This document shows positions 8,790-16,898 of a stretch of 45,124 nucleotides of DNA, piece by piece. Below the pieces are notes generated by a model. It was not told where the DNA came from. It did not search any database and worked only from the letters and a program-made list of their open reading frames with translations. Position 1 is the first letter of the stretch, and every line of letters starts with the position of its first letter. Both the position numbers and the translations under genes were made by a program. Source of the DNA: an uncultured Bacilli bacterium (lineage in GTDB: Bacteria > Bacillota_I > Bacilli_A > RF39 > UBA660); the NCBI GenBank assembly GCA_944350315.1, contig CALVON010000005.1:1-45124 (forward strand), in the 5' to 3' direction.

Positions 8790-9533
8790 ATGAAAGCTTT
8801 AATTACTGGTGCTAGTTCTGGAATAGGATTAGAAATGGCAAAATATTTGTCTTCTTTAAATTATGATTTAATATTGGTATCTAGAGATAAAGGAAAATTA
8901 AAAGATATTCAAAAATGCATGGAAACAACTACTGAAATATATGCTTTTGACTTATCAATCATTGATAATTGTTTTAAATTATATAACGAAGTTAAAGATA
9001 AAAAAATTGATATAATAATTAATAATGCTGGGTATGGAATATTTGGTGATTATAGAGAAAATAATTTATCTAATGAATTAAATATGATTGACTTAAACAT
9101 TAAATGTGTTCATATATTAACAAAACTTTTTGTAAATAATAAAAGCACAAAATATATTTTGAATGTTTCAAGTTCTGCTGGTCTTATGCGTGGTGGGCCA
9201 CTTATGAGTGGTTATTATGCTACAAAAAGTTATGTTTGTAGTTATACTTTTGCTTTATATGAAGAGTTAAGAAAAAATAATTCTAAAATTCACGTCTCTT
9301 TACTATGCCCTGGACCGGTTAGTACTAATTTTAATAATCGTGCTAATGTTAATTTTAGCATTAATTCTCTCGATGCTAAATATGTTGCTAAATATGCTAT
9401 TGATAAAATGTTTAAAAATAAATTATTAATAATTCCAGGTTATACAATGAAATTTAGCATATTTTTTGCTAGATTTATTCCAATTAAAGTTTTGCTAAAA
9501 ATTACTTATAAGATACAAAAAAAGAAAAAGTAA
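8790..9533 (+). CDS. Short-chain dehydrogenase/reductase
   Basis: A 247-residue classical SDR. The nucleotide-binding motif TGASSGIG is at 6-13, NNAG at 78-81, the catalytic Ser in NVSSSAG (about 127-129), and Tyr142-x3-Lys146. PGPVSTNF (about 175) is the usual cofactor-loop segment. The C-terminus is basic with a hydrophobic stretch (IFFARFIPIKVLLKI), which resembles the DltE/YqjQ-like membrane-associated SDR branch. The substrate is unknown. The ATG follows GGGTGATATT. The gene is monocistronic and ends in a terminator shared with the opposing transporter gene. Confidence 0.85.
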   Translation: MKALITGASSGIGLEMAKYLSSLNYDLILVSRDKGKLKDIQKCMETTTEIYAFDLSIIDNCFKLYNEVKDKKIDIIINNAGYGIFGDYRENNLSNELNMIDLNIKCVHILTKLFVNNKSTKYILNVSSSAGLMRGGPLMSGYYATKSYVCSYTFALYEELRKNNSKIHVSLLCPGPVSTNFNNRANVNFSINSLDAKYVAKYAIDKMFKNKLLIIPGYTMKFSIFFARFIPIKVLLKITYKIQKKKK

Positions 9534-9565
9534 AAAAAATACATTTCATTAAAAATGTATTTTTT
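9534..9565. terminator. Bidirectional terminator
   Basis: A 13-bp perfect stem (AAAAAATACATTT with its complement), a 6-nt loop and T-runs in both directions. It starts at the SDR stop and ends 4 bp before the stop of the opposing transporter gene. Confidence 0.75.
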
Positions 9566-9569
9566 ATTA

Positions 9570-11000
9570 TTATAATAATACTACTAAGCAAACTACTAAT
9601 GCTAGTAATAAAATAATTGCTAGTACAAATCTCCATATATATTTAAGCCATGTAGTATATGGAACATCAAAGTAAGATAGGCCAAAAATTAATATCATAC
9701 TAGTTGGGCCAATAATACTAAATATTCCATATATACCTTGTAGTAAAATAGCAACTGATTCATATATACTTTTATCAGTTATTAAGTTTACTATTGGAGA
9801 AAAGCTTCCTGCGATTATATAGAAAGCATCTACATTTAATAGGCATCCTAAAAATGCTAGTAATGAAGATATGCCAAAATTAAATGTTTTGGTTTCAGCA
9901 ATTATATGGTTAAGAAAGCCATTGTTAAATGAGCACACTAGTACAGTATATGCTATTGCAATTAAAGCTGCTGCTGGTAAAGCTTTTTTACAACCGTCTG
10001 TATAATTATCTAACATGTCATCAATGCTTATTCTATTAACTATTGCAACTATTACAGTAGCAAACAATACTAATATACAAATAAATATATAGTGAAACCA
10101 TGGGTTACCATTTAAGTTCCATTCTCCTAATGCAGGCAAACTTGATGATAATATGTTAGGAATAATAGCAAATTCTTTGATTGACAATCCGGTTAACCAT
10201 GTATGTAAATCTGTAAATACAGTTATCTCAAACAAACTATTCCATGGTATCATTCCTAATATTAAAATCACAAAAACAAATGATAAAATTATTATTAATG
10301 GCCATGTTTTTATGTTTTTGTATTTTCCTTTAACTTCATTAATTAATAATTCTGAATTATCATCTAATTCATATTTTACTTTTTTCTTTTCGACATCCAT
10401 GATGTGTTTGTTTACAAAACCTATTAACAATGCAATTCCAGAAACTAATAATAATAGTTTTGGAAATGTATTAACAAATTCTGAACTAGCTCCCACAAAG
10501 CTTTCATATGTTGAAATTGAATAAGTATTAGGGTTAATAAATGAAACTAATACTCCTCCCATGTATCCGACCATAGAGCTAACTATAGTGGCACTTAAAG
10601 CAACTAATTTATCATATCCAAGCAACAAAATAATAGATATAATAAATGGTATAAATACTATTAATTCTATTGTCATTCCAGTAAATGATGTAATTAAAGC
10701 AAATAGAATAATAATAATAAATATAAATTTCTTACCTAGTGGTTTTACTTTAGTGACTATATTATCAAGTAGCTTTTTGTATGCTGGCGTTTTATTAAGT
10801 ACGCCGTAAAAACCTCCTACTACTAAAACAAATAGCACAATGTAACAAAAATTTTGTAAAACTATTCCAAAGAAATTGATAGGAATGTCTATTAATCCTG
10901 TGTATGCAATCGTTCCTTGTGAACTAGGTATAATGTAAGTTGTTATTAAAATTAATAATAACAAAATTCCAAGTATTTTTAATAATCCGTGTTTTTTCAT
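9570..11000 (-). CDS. YfcC/DcuC-like multi-pass transporter
   Basis: A 476-residue membrane protein with about 12 hydrophobic segments and a cytoplasmic charged loop near residue 215 (VEKKKVKYELDDNSE). Segments such as LITSFTGMTIELIVFIPFI and YMGGVLVSFINPNTY fit the C4-dicarboxylate/basic amino-acid anaerobic carrier family (YfcC, ArcD-like). The cargo cannot be told from the sequence. The start is the ATG at 11000 behind AGGAGG; the in-frame GTG at 11021 would place the ribosome binding site inside the gene. It follows lysS by 42 bp and is probably the last gene of that operon. Confidence 0.7.
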   Translation of the reverse strand: MKKHGLLKILGILLLLILITTYIIPSSQGTIAYTGLIDIPINFFGIVLQNFCYIVLFVLVVGGFYGVLNKTPAYKKLLDNIVTKVKPLGKKFIFIIIILFALITSFTGMTIELIVFIPFIISIILLLGYDKLVALSATIVSSMVGYMGGVLVSFINPNTYSISTYESFVGASSEFVNTFPKLLLLVSGIALLIGFVNKHIMDVEKKKVKYELDDNSELLINEVKGKYKNIKTWPLIIILSFVFVILILGMIPWNSLFEITVFTDLHTWLTGLSIKEFAIIPNILSSSLPALGEWNLNGNPWFHYIFICILVLFATVIVAIVNRISIDDMLDNYTDGCKKALPAAALIAIAYTVLVCSFNNGFLNHIIAETKTFNFGISSLLAFLGCLLNVDAFYIIAGSFSPIVNLITDKSIYESVAILLQGIYGIFSIIGPTSMILIFGLSYFDVPYTTWLKYIWRFVLAIILLLALVVCLVVLL

Positions 11001-11042
11001 TTTTCCTCCTTTTAGTATCACGTAGTCTTTTTTATCCTTCTT

Positions 11043-12530
11043 TTATTTGTTTTTCATTTGTGGGAATAAGATAACATCTCTTATTGAGTCTTGTTCTGTA
11101 AACAACATACATAGTCTGTCAATGCCATAGCCAATTCCTCCTGCTGGTGGCATTCCATATTCAAGGGCTTCAATGAAGTCCATGTCAATGTCATTGGCTT
11201 CAGCATTTCCTAATTCTTTTTCTTTTAGTTGATCTTCAAATCTTTTTAATTGATCTATAGGATCATTTAATTCTGTGTATGCATTACAAAATTCTTTTCC
11301 TCCTATAAACAATTCAAATCTATCAACAAATCTTGGATCATCAGGATTTCTTTTTGTAAGTGGTGAAATCTCTACTGGATGACCATACAAGAATGTAGGC
11401 TGAATTAATGTATCTTCGACATACTTTTCAAAAAATTTATTAATAATATGTCCAAGAGCTTTTTCGTGTTCTTCTAATTCAATATCATGTTCTTCTGCTA
11501 ATGCAATTGCCTTTTCCAAAGTCATATCATTACTTTTAAAGTCGATATTTATCTTTTCTTTGATTGCATCAGTCATACTAATTCTTTTCCACGTGCCGTC
11601 AAGATTAATCTCGTTTTGACACCAATTAAATGTTAATTTATTAAAAACTTCTTTTCCAATTGTCTTAAACATATTTTCTGTCAGTTCCATCATGCCTTCT
11701 AAATTGGAATAAGCTAGATATGCTTCCATCATCGTAAACTCTGGATTGTGTCTTGTGTCCATACCTTCATTTCTAAATACTCTGCCAATTTCATAGACAG
11801 CTTCCATACCGCCTACTAACAATCTTTTTAATGGTAGCTCTAATGCTATTCTTAGATACATATCCATATTTTGGGCATTATGATGGGTTTCAAATGGCCT
11901 TGCAGCTGCTCCTGTTAATAGAGTTGATAATACAGGTGTTTCAACTTCAGTAAAGCCACGTTGATCCATAAATTTTTGAATACATCTAATTATTTTTGGC
12001 CTAGTGAAAGCTATACTTTTAGAATCATTGTTCATTATCAAGTCCACATAGCGGCGTCTATATCTTTCTTCAATATCTGTAAGACCATGAAATTTTTCTG
12101 GTAATGGCCTTAAAGATTTTACCAAATGAGTATATTCTAAGCATTTAAGAGTTACCTCACCAGTTCTTGTTTTCATGACTTTCCCTTTTATTCCAACAAT
12201 GTCTCCAATATCAGCCATTTTAAATAATTCATATTTATCTTCGCTTACATCGTTTATAGATATATATATTTGGATGGTTCCAGTTTTATCTTGAATGGTA
12301 AAAAACGATGCTTTACCCATTTTTCTTATAAACATTATTCTTCCTGCTACTGTATATATATCATTAATGTTTTCAAATTCATCGTGTTCTATATCTTGAT
12401 ATTTATCTTTTATTTCTTTAGCAAAGGCATCTCTATCAAATTTTTGACCATATGGGTCTAATCCTAATTCTTTTAACTTTTCTAATTTTTCTCTTCTAAC
12501 AATTTCTTGATCTGTAAATTCACGCATCAT
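11043..12530 (-). CDS. lysS: Lysyl-tRNA synthetase, class II
   Basis: A 495-residue class II enzyme that charges tRNA-Lys. An N-terminal OB-fold anticodon-binding domain (about 55-150) is followed by the catalytic domain. Motif 2 is around IGRVFRNEGMDTRHNPEFTM and motif 3 is PPAGGIGYGIDRLCML near the C-terminus. Two ATGs lie side by side (12530 and 12527) after AGAAGGTAGC; the first is used here. It starts one base after the RDD-protein stop codon, so it is translationally close to that gene within the rlmH-dusB-RDD-lysS run. Confidence 0.97.
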   Translation of the reverse strand: MMREFTDQEIVRREKLEKLKELGLDPYGQKFDRDAFAKEIKDKYQDIEHDEFENINDIYTVAGRIMFIRKMGKASFFTIQDKTGTIQIYISINDVSEDKYELFKMADIGDIVGIKGKVMKTRTGEVTLKCLEYTHLVKSLRPLPEKFHGLTDIEERYRRRYVDLIMNNDSKSIAFTRPKIIRCIQKFMDQRGFTEVETPVLSTLLTGAAARPFETHHNAQNMDMYLRIALELPLKRLLVGGMEAVYEIGRVFRNEGMDTRHNPEFTMMEAYLAYSNLEGMMELTENMFKTIGKEVFNKLTFNWCQNEINLDGTWKRISMTDAIKEKINIDFKSNDMTLEKAIALAEEHDIELEEHEKALGHIINKFFEKYVEDTLIQPTFLYGHPVEISPLTKRNPDDPRFVDRFELFIGGKEFCNAYTELNDPIDQLKRFEDQLKEKELGNAEANDIDMDFIEALEYGMPPAGGIGYGIDRLCMLFTEQDSIRDVILFPQMKNK

Positions 12531-12531
12531 G

Positions 12532-13122
12532 CTACCTTCTTTCTTTTATAACTGTTGTTTTTGCCATTATATCGTGTAAACCACGCCCATCTTCTCTATA
12601 TAATACAAAGAATATAGTAACAATAATAAATAAAGTTTCTATTATATATGTAATTCCGTATCCAATATAATATGTTTTTGAATTCAATATATATATAAAT
12701 AAAATATTTAATATTCCAGAAGCAATGTTTAAAATAAATAATGATCTAATAAACCCTGATAGAATAGTTGGGGCTTTTTTACTTTCTTTTTCAACAACTT
12801 TAATTTTAAATAGTTTTTTACCTAAAGTTTGTCCTTGATTCATGTATTGGAATATCACAAAATATCCAATTATTAGTGCTGCTGAAATACTTAAAGATAA
12901 GATGCTACTTTTTTGGCTATTGTATAATATTATACTTGATTCATCAATATATTTTTGAGTATTTATTTCATTGCTTAAATATTTTTCAGTTATATCATTT
13001 AATTCTTGTTCATAATCTATAGCATTTTTTGGTAAGCCATATCCTATTATTGATAACAAAATACTAATAATTATAATGTCTAAAAAATAAGCACCTAATC
13101 TTTCAATAAATGTTGCTTTCAT
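12532..13122 (-). CDS. RDD-family membrane protein
   Basis: A 196-residue protein with four predicted membrane segments. The RDD-type start ERLGAYFLDIIIISIL has the Arg and Asp in the first helix, and the GQTLGKKLFKIKVV segment after helix 2 is typical of the family. Function is unknown; some members act in ion tolerance. Its ATG overlaps the dusB stop by 4 nt (ATGA), and lysS starts 1 nt after it ends, so it is firmly within the operon. Confidence 0.75.
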   Translation of the reverse strand: MKATFIERLGAYFLDIIIISILLSIIGYGLPKNAIDYEQELNDITEKYLSNEINTQKYIDESSIILYNSQKSSILSLSISAALIIGYFVIFQYMNQGQTLGKKLFKIKVVEKESKKAPTILSGFIRSLFILNIASGILNILFIYILNSKTYYIGYGITYIIETLFIIVTIFFVLYREDGRGLHDIMAKTTVIKERR

Positions 13123-14111
13123 ATTATCCCTCTTTCATAATTATATAATCTTTTTAAATAATTATCAAGTATTTCTGTTATTTCTTGCGCCGTTTTTGCT
13201 TTAAAACATTTGGCTTGAACTTCTTTATGATAAGGAATGCCTTTAATATACCATGCTATGTGGCTTCGCATTTCTAAAACTGCAACCTTTTCTTCCTTTA
13301 TTTTTAATAAATAATCTAAATGTTTTTTACACATAGCGATTTTTTCTTCATGAGTAGGTTTATCAATAATTGTTCCATCTTTTAAATATAAGTTGATCTC
13401 TTTTATTAGCCATGGATTTCCTAGCACTCCTCTACCGATCATAATTGCATCACATTTGGTATAATTTAACATGTTTATTGCACTTTTAACATCTACAATA
13501 TCACCATTTCCAATTACTGGAATTTTGACATTTTCTTTTACTTGCTTAATAATATTTAAGTCTGCTTTTCCAGAATATAATTGACTTCTTGTTCGTGCAT
13601 GAACGGTAATTGCGCTTGCACCGGCTTTTTCACATACTTTTGCGACTTCTATAGCATTTATTGATTTACTATCCCATCCACTACGTATTTTAACAGTTAC
13701 GGGAACAGGAACTGATTTTTTTACTGATGAAACTATATCATATATTAAATCAGGATTTTTAAGTAGTGCGGAACCTGCTTGCGACTTAATAGCCACTTTG
13801 GGAACTGGGCATCCCATATTAATGTCAATAATGTCAGGTTTCATAATCTCATAAACTAGTTTAGCTGCTTTCACAAACGTTTCTTTGTCACTACCAAATA
13901 TTTGTTGTGAAATTGGCCTTTCCATTTCTTCAAAATATAACATATCTTTAGTTTTTTTGCTGTCATATACTATAGCTTTATCAGAAACCATTTCAGCGCA
14001 TACCAAAGAGCAGCCCATTTCTTTACATATTTTTCTAAAAGCACTATTACAAACGCCAGCCATGGGTGCTAAAATTACTTGTCCATCTATTTGTACATTA
14101 CCAATTAACAT
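13119..14111 (-). CDS. dusB: tRNA-dihydrouridine synthase DusB
   Basis: A 330-residue FMN-dependent TIM-barrel enzyme that reduces specific uridines in the tRNA D-loop. It has LAPMAGVCNSAFRKIC at the N-terminus, the catalytic Cys101 in INMGCPVPK, and ITVHARTRSQLYSGKAD (about 178-195) for FMN and RNA contacts. The ATG at 14111 is preceded by AAGGAGGTAAAT; a longer in-frame start at 14141 would overlap rlmH. It lies 10 bp after rlmH and overlaps the RDD gene by 4 nt. Confidence 0.93.
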   Translation of the reverse strand: MLIGNVQIDGQVILAPMAGVCNSAFRKICKEMGCSLVCAEMVSDKAIVYDSKKTKDMLYFEEMERPISQQIFGSDKETFVKAAKLVYEIMKPDIIDINMGCPVPKVAIKSQAGSALLKNPDLIYDIVSSVKKSVPVPVTVKIRSGWDSKSINAIEVAKVCEKAGASAITVHARTRSQLYSGKADLNIIKQVKENVKIPVIGNGDIVDVKSAINMLNYTKCDAIMIGRGVLGNPWLIKEINLYLKDGTIIDKPTHEEKIAMCKKHLDYLLKIKEEKVAVLEMRSHIAWYIKGIPYHKEVQAKCFKAKTAQEITEILDNYLKRLYNYERGII

Positions 14112-14121
14112 ATTTACCTCC

Positions 14122-14556
14122 TTACTTATGATATGTTTCATTATTTAAAATTTTAAAGCTACGATATATTTGTTCTAGAAGAATTACTCTAAATAAGCCA
14201 TGTGGAAAAGTTAATTTGGAAAAAGATAATTTATAATCTGATAAATTTTTAATATCCTCACTAATACCCAATGACCCCCCTATTATAAAATTTATTGTCG
14301 AAAAATTTATAAAAGTTTTATCTATTTTTTCGGCTAATTCTGTGGACGTTATTTCTTTTCCTTCAATTGCTAATGCAATAGTATAATCTTTTTTTGATAA
14401 ATATTTTTTTATTTCTTTTCCTTCTTCATCAATATTACTATCTGGTAATTCAATTATATTAACTTTATGATATTTATTAATTCTTTTTTTGTAGTCTTCA
14501 ATAGCTTCTTTTAAATACTTTTCTTTGATTTTTCCAATACATATGATATTTATCAT
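14122..14556 (-). CDS. rlmH: 23S rRNA pseudouridine-1915 N3-methyltransferase
   Basis: A 144-residue SPOUT methyltransferase. It has the knot motif FIIGGSLGIS, which binds S-adenosylmethionine, and the conserved end FRVILLEQIYRSFKILNNETYHK-type block in which the final YHK is diagnostic. The length is near the usual 155-159 but a little short. AAGGAAGAG precedes the ATG. It is the first gene of the rlmH-dusB-RDD-lysS-transporter run. A TG-extended TAAAAT lies about 40 nt upstream, within the T-run of the neighbouring terminator. Confidence 0.95.
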   Translation of the reverse strand: MINIICIGKIKEKYLKEAIEDYKKRINKYHKVNIIELPDSNIDEEGKEIKKYLSKKDYTIALAIEGKEITSTELAEKIDKTFINFSTINFIIGGSLGISEDIKNLSDYKLSFSKLTFPHGLFRVILLEQIYRSFKILNNETYHK

Positions 14557-14606
14557 AACACTCTTCCTTTTATCGCCTTTTCATATATTTTATCACAAAA
14601 TAAAAA

Positions 14607-14626
14607 AAAGTAATAATCATTACTTT
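14607..14626 (-). terminator. Terminator of the pilus operon
   Basis: AAAGTAAT-4 nt-ATTACTTT stem, followed on the minus strand by a run of eight T. It sits just after the TadZ-like stop codon and closes the 9-kb pilus operon. Confidence 0.7.
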
Positions 14627-14628
14627 AA

Positions 14629-15588
14629 TTATAACTCTAATTTGCTTATAAATTCTTCTAATTTGTCGTTATTATCAATTCTATCATTTAATGGTGGCAT
14701 GTTAAAGGCTATTTTCGAATTAGACTCAAATTCAAAATCTGAAACATCTTTTAAAGATAAAAGACTTTTGTTTAAGACTATTTTTTTATCATGTAATTTA
14801 TCAAAAATATCTTTATTGATTAACATCATTTTGTTTAATTTAATAGTGCTTGGCTCAATTAAATATATAACTTCATCGCATACACCTTTTGGAGAATTAT
14901 TTAAATCTACTAAAATCAGGTTAGCATTTCCAAATTTGTTTATTGCTGCATTTAAATTATTTTGATTAACTGAATACATATCTTTTTCATTAAAGAAACC
15001 AAAGTCATTTTTATTAACTTCTATTGCTACGACATAATCCTTTTCAGAAAGCATTTTTTTTAACATATAAATTAGGGTTGTTGCTCCAGCGCCACTTGTT
15101 AAATTTTTGAATCCTATTACTTTTGCTGTTCTAGTTGTTTGAAATTGTTCATCACTATCTCTTCTAAAAAAGCGATTTTTTCTATCATCATCTTCTTCAG
15201 AAGTATTTGTATTTAATTGTTGAATATGTGCTACGTCTTTATATGTATTTGGATGATTATATAAATACATTAAGCTTTCTTTGTCTTTAGCGAAATTATA
15301 GATACCCATACTTATTAGTTTCGATAAATAACTATTGTCGTTTATCAAATTGTTATCAAGTAATAAAATTACTTTTCCCATTTCTAAACCCATAGATAAT
15401 TTTTGTATATTTGATACATCCTGGAAATCTTTAACTGCTGTAATATCTAAAAACATGCGGTTAAAAAAGAAATTAGAAAAAGTACTTACAAGTTCATCAG
15501 CAGTAAATTCGCCACTTATAGACTTTATTACATCTACATCTAAATTGCTTAATAGTCCTTGATTTTTATTTGCTACTATTACATTCAT
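14629..15588 (-). CDS. TadZ/CpaE-like pilus localisation ATPase homologue
   Basis: A 319-residue protein in two parts. Residues about 1-130 look like an atypical receiver domain; about 155-319 is a MinD/ParA-like fold. The P-loop is degenerate: GFKNLTSGAGATTL keeps the small residues and TT but has lost both lysines of the deviant Walker A (KGGxGKTT). An atypical Walker A is known in Firmicute TadZ. TadZ/CpaE places the Tad pilus machine at a cell site. It is the last gene of the operon, 21 bp after a pseudopilin gene. The middle (about 120-150) is an acidic, Asn/Arg-rich linker. The identification rests on fold pattern and operon context. Confidence 0.7.
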   Translation of the reverse strand: MNVIVANKNQGLLSNLDVDVIKSISGEFTADELVSTFSNFFFNRMFLDITAVKDFQDVSNIQKLSMGLEMGKVILLLDNNLINDNSYLSKLISMGIYNFAKDKESLMYLYNHPNTYKDVAHIQQLNTNTSEEDDDRKNRFFRRDSDEQFQTTRTAKVIGFKNLTSGAGATTLIYMLKKMLSEKDYVVAIEVNKNDFGFFNEKDMYSVNQNNLNAAINKFGNANLILVDLNNSPKGVCDEVIYLIEPSTIKLNKMMLINKDIFDKLHDKKIVLNKSLLSLKDVSDFEFESNSKIAFNMPPLNDRIDNNDKLEEFISKLEL

Positions 15589-15609
15589 TAAAATTGCTCC
15601 TTTTCTTTT

Positions 15610-16080
15610 TTACCTTATTTTAACTTTTGCTTCACCAGAAATTTCCCATGTTCCATCAACATATTCACTAGAACTTTGTTTTGCTCCTCCAAAAGTGAGT
15701 ATCATATTCAGGTTGCCAATATTCCAATCGGCATATGTATTTACTGTATATATATTGTAATTATTTGTCGTTTCTTTTAAACTTATAATTACACCATTGC
15801 AACAGTAACCAGACGCCTTGTTTTCGTCGTTATATATTATTCCATTTCCGTTTTTGCAGCTTTTTGTATATTGATTATTTGAAATTAATGGTGCTAGACT
15901 TCCTTCACAATTTATTTCTGAAATATCAACAATGTCATTTTCTTCAACAAAACTAATCACTTTGTTTTTAATGCGAAAGGCTTTAGCATAATTTAAAGAA
16001 ACAGCTGCAAACGCTACATAAATAACAATAAATACTAAAAACAATCTAATCATGAATTCTCCGCCAAAGGCGTCTCTCAT
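15610..16080 (-). CDS. Pilin-like secreted protein B (tandem paralogue)
   Basis: A 156-residue protein with a tiny leader, MRDAFGGEF, then a hydrophobic helix (MIRLFLVFIVIYVAFAAVSL), NYAKAFRIKNKVI, and a globular domain with four cysteines. It is paralogous to the gene just upstream (16097-16570): they share MRDAFGG, the helix, NYAKAF-[RK]-[IV]KN and the C-terminal G-x-W-x-ISGE motif. This layout is that of minor pilins or TadE-like pseudopilins. The ribosome binding site AGAGGTGAT and the first codons are nearly identical in both copies. It probably forms part of the pilus fibre or its initiation complex. No named family recognised. Confidence 0.65.
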   Translation of the reverse strand: MRDAFGGEFMIRLFLVFIVIYVAFAAVSLNYAKAFRIKNKVISFVEENDIVDISEINCEGSLAPLISNNQYTKSCKNGNGIIYNDENKASGYCCNGVIISLKETTNNYNIYTVNTYADWNIGNLNMILTFGGAKQSSSEYVDGTWEISGEAKVKIR

Positions 16081-16096
16081 ATGCTATCACCTCTTT

Positions 16097-16570
16097 TTAC
16101 TTTTCATTAACAATAAGTCTTGTTTCTCCGGAAATGGTCCATACTCCTATTGGGGCATCTCTGTCTTCATTATTCCCATTCATTCTCAAAATGACATTAA
16201 AGAATTTAATGTTCCACCCAAATGCTGTTGTGACACGGTAATAGTGTCCTAAGGTATTTCTTCCTTTTCCAGCATCCGTTATTTTAATGCCATTTTGACA
16301 ATATATCTCTGTTCCATCACAGCTTAGTGTAGCAAAATAATTCATTGTTCCATGAATTTCTTTTTCAAAGAATGACTCCATATCCATTAGTTCTTGGGCT
16401 GACATATTATTTAAATCAATTCCCTCGTTATTTTCTATATACTCTATTATACTATTCTTTACTTTGAAGGCTTTAGCATAATTAAGTGCTAAAGCGGTAA
16501 AACATATATATATTAGTATAAAAACTAAAAATATTTTTATCATAAATGCTCCACCAAAGGCATCTCTCAT
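16097..16570 (-). CDS. Pilin-like secreted protein A (tandem paralogue)
   Basis: A 157-residue protein with leader MRDAFGGAF, hydrophobic helix MIKIFLVFILIYICFTALAL and a globular domain ending WTISGETRLIVNEK. It is paralogous to the next gene (15610-16080), including about 34 nearly identical bases across ribosome binding site and leader, so the pair arose by duplication. Two cysteines (SCDGTEIYC) are spaced for a small disulfide loop. By position after the Flp-like pilin and before TadZ it should be a minor pilin or pseudopilin of the Tad system. No named family recognised. Confidence 0.65.
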   Translation of the reverse strand: MRDAFGGAFMIKIFLVFILIYICFTALALNYAKAFKVKNSIIEYIENNEGIDLNNMSAQELMDMESFFEKEIHGTMNYFATLSCDGTEIYCQNGIKITDAGKGRNTLGHYYRVTTAFGWNIKFFNVILRMNGNNEDRDAPIGVWTISGETRLIVNEK

Positions 16571-16596
16571 ATGCTATCACCTTCTCTCTTTTTAAT

Positions 16597-16632
16597 AATG
16601 TGTTAATCTAATTTTTATTAAATTAACACATT
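16597..16632 (-). repeat. Intercistronic hairpin after the pilin gene
   Basis: A perfect 11-bp inverted repeat (AATGTGTTAAT, 16597-16607, with 16622-16632) and a 14-nt loop, between the Flp-like pilin gene and the pseudopilin pair. On the coding (minus) strand it is not followed by a U-run, so it is more likely an mRNA-stabilising or processing hairpin than a terminator. Confidence 0.5.
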
Positions 16633-16654
16633 TTTTTATTTTTTATATTATATA

Positions 16655-16822
16655 TTATTGTGGTAGGGTAACGTCTCCTCTTGTATTTTCTTCACCTTCA
16701 CCCCATAAACTACTAATTTTATCTGTTATTGGTTGCCAAAATAATGCTAAAATTGCTCCAATTACGGCAATTGCTACTAGAGTTACTACTGTCATTGAAA
16801 CTTCTCCAGTTGCTTCTTTCAT
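16655..16822 (-). CDS. Flp-like major pilin, 55 residues
   Basis: This short frame begins at the ATG at 16820-16822 behind a perfect AGGGAGGTGAA-type site and stops with TAA at 16655-16657. The product has a tiny leader (MKEATG), a hydrophobic helix (VSMTVVTLVAIAVIGAILAL) and a short charged tail (ITDKISSLWGEGEENTRG). The size and single helix match Flp-type pilins or the small pilin slot of Tad loci. The canonical Flp cleavage motif (G, then E-[YF] at +5/+6) is not exact. It follows tadC and is the best candidate for the major fibre subunit. The leader pattern M-[KR]-[DE]-A-x-G is shared with the two downstream pseudopilins. Confidence 0.7.
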   Translation of the reverse strand: MKEATGEVSMTVVTLVAIAVIGAILALFWQPITDKISSLWGEGEENTRGDVTLPQ

Positions 16823-16898
16823 TTTTTCACCTCCCTTATTTTATTTCATTATTATTATAACATCTTTTTTTAATTTTTACTAGATTACTTTACATTAT

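Noticed and set aside
10153-10809. Rightward frames of 123 and 82 residues inside the transporter gene
   Set aside because: They are antisense to a well-formed multi-pass membrane protein and lack initiation sites.
14525-14965. Rightward 146-residue frame across the pilus terminator and TadZ-like gene
   Set aside because: It crosses a terminator and is antisense to two good genes; composition is that of a frame shadow.
16597-16632. Hairpin considered as a terminator within the pilus operon
   Set aside because: The U-run is only on the strand opposite to the genes; kept as an intercistronic hairpin instead.
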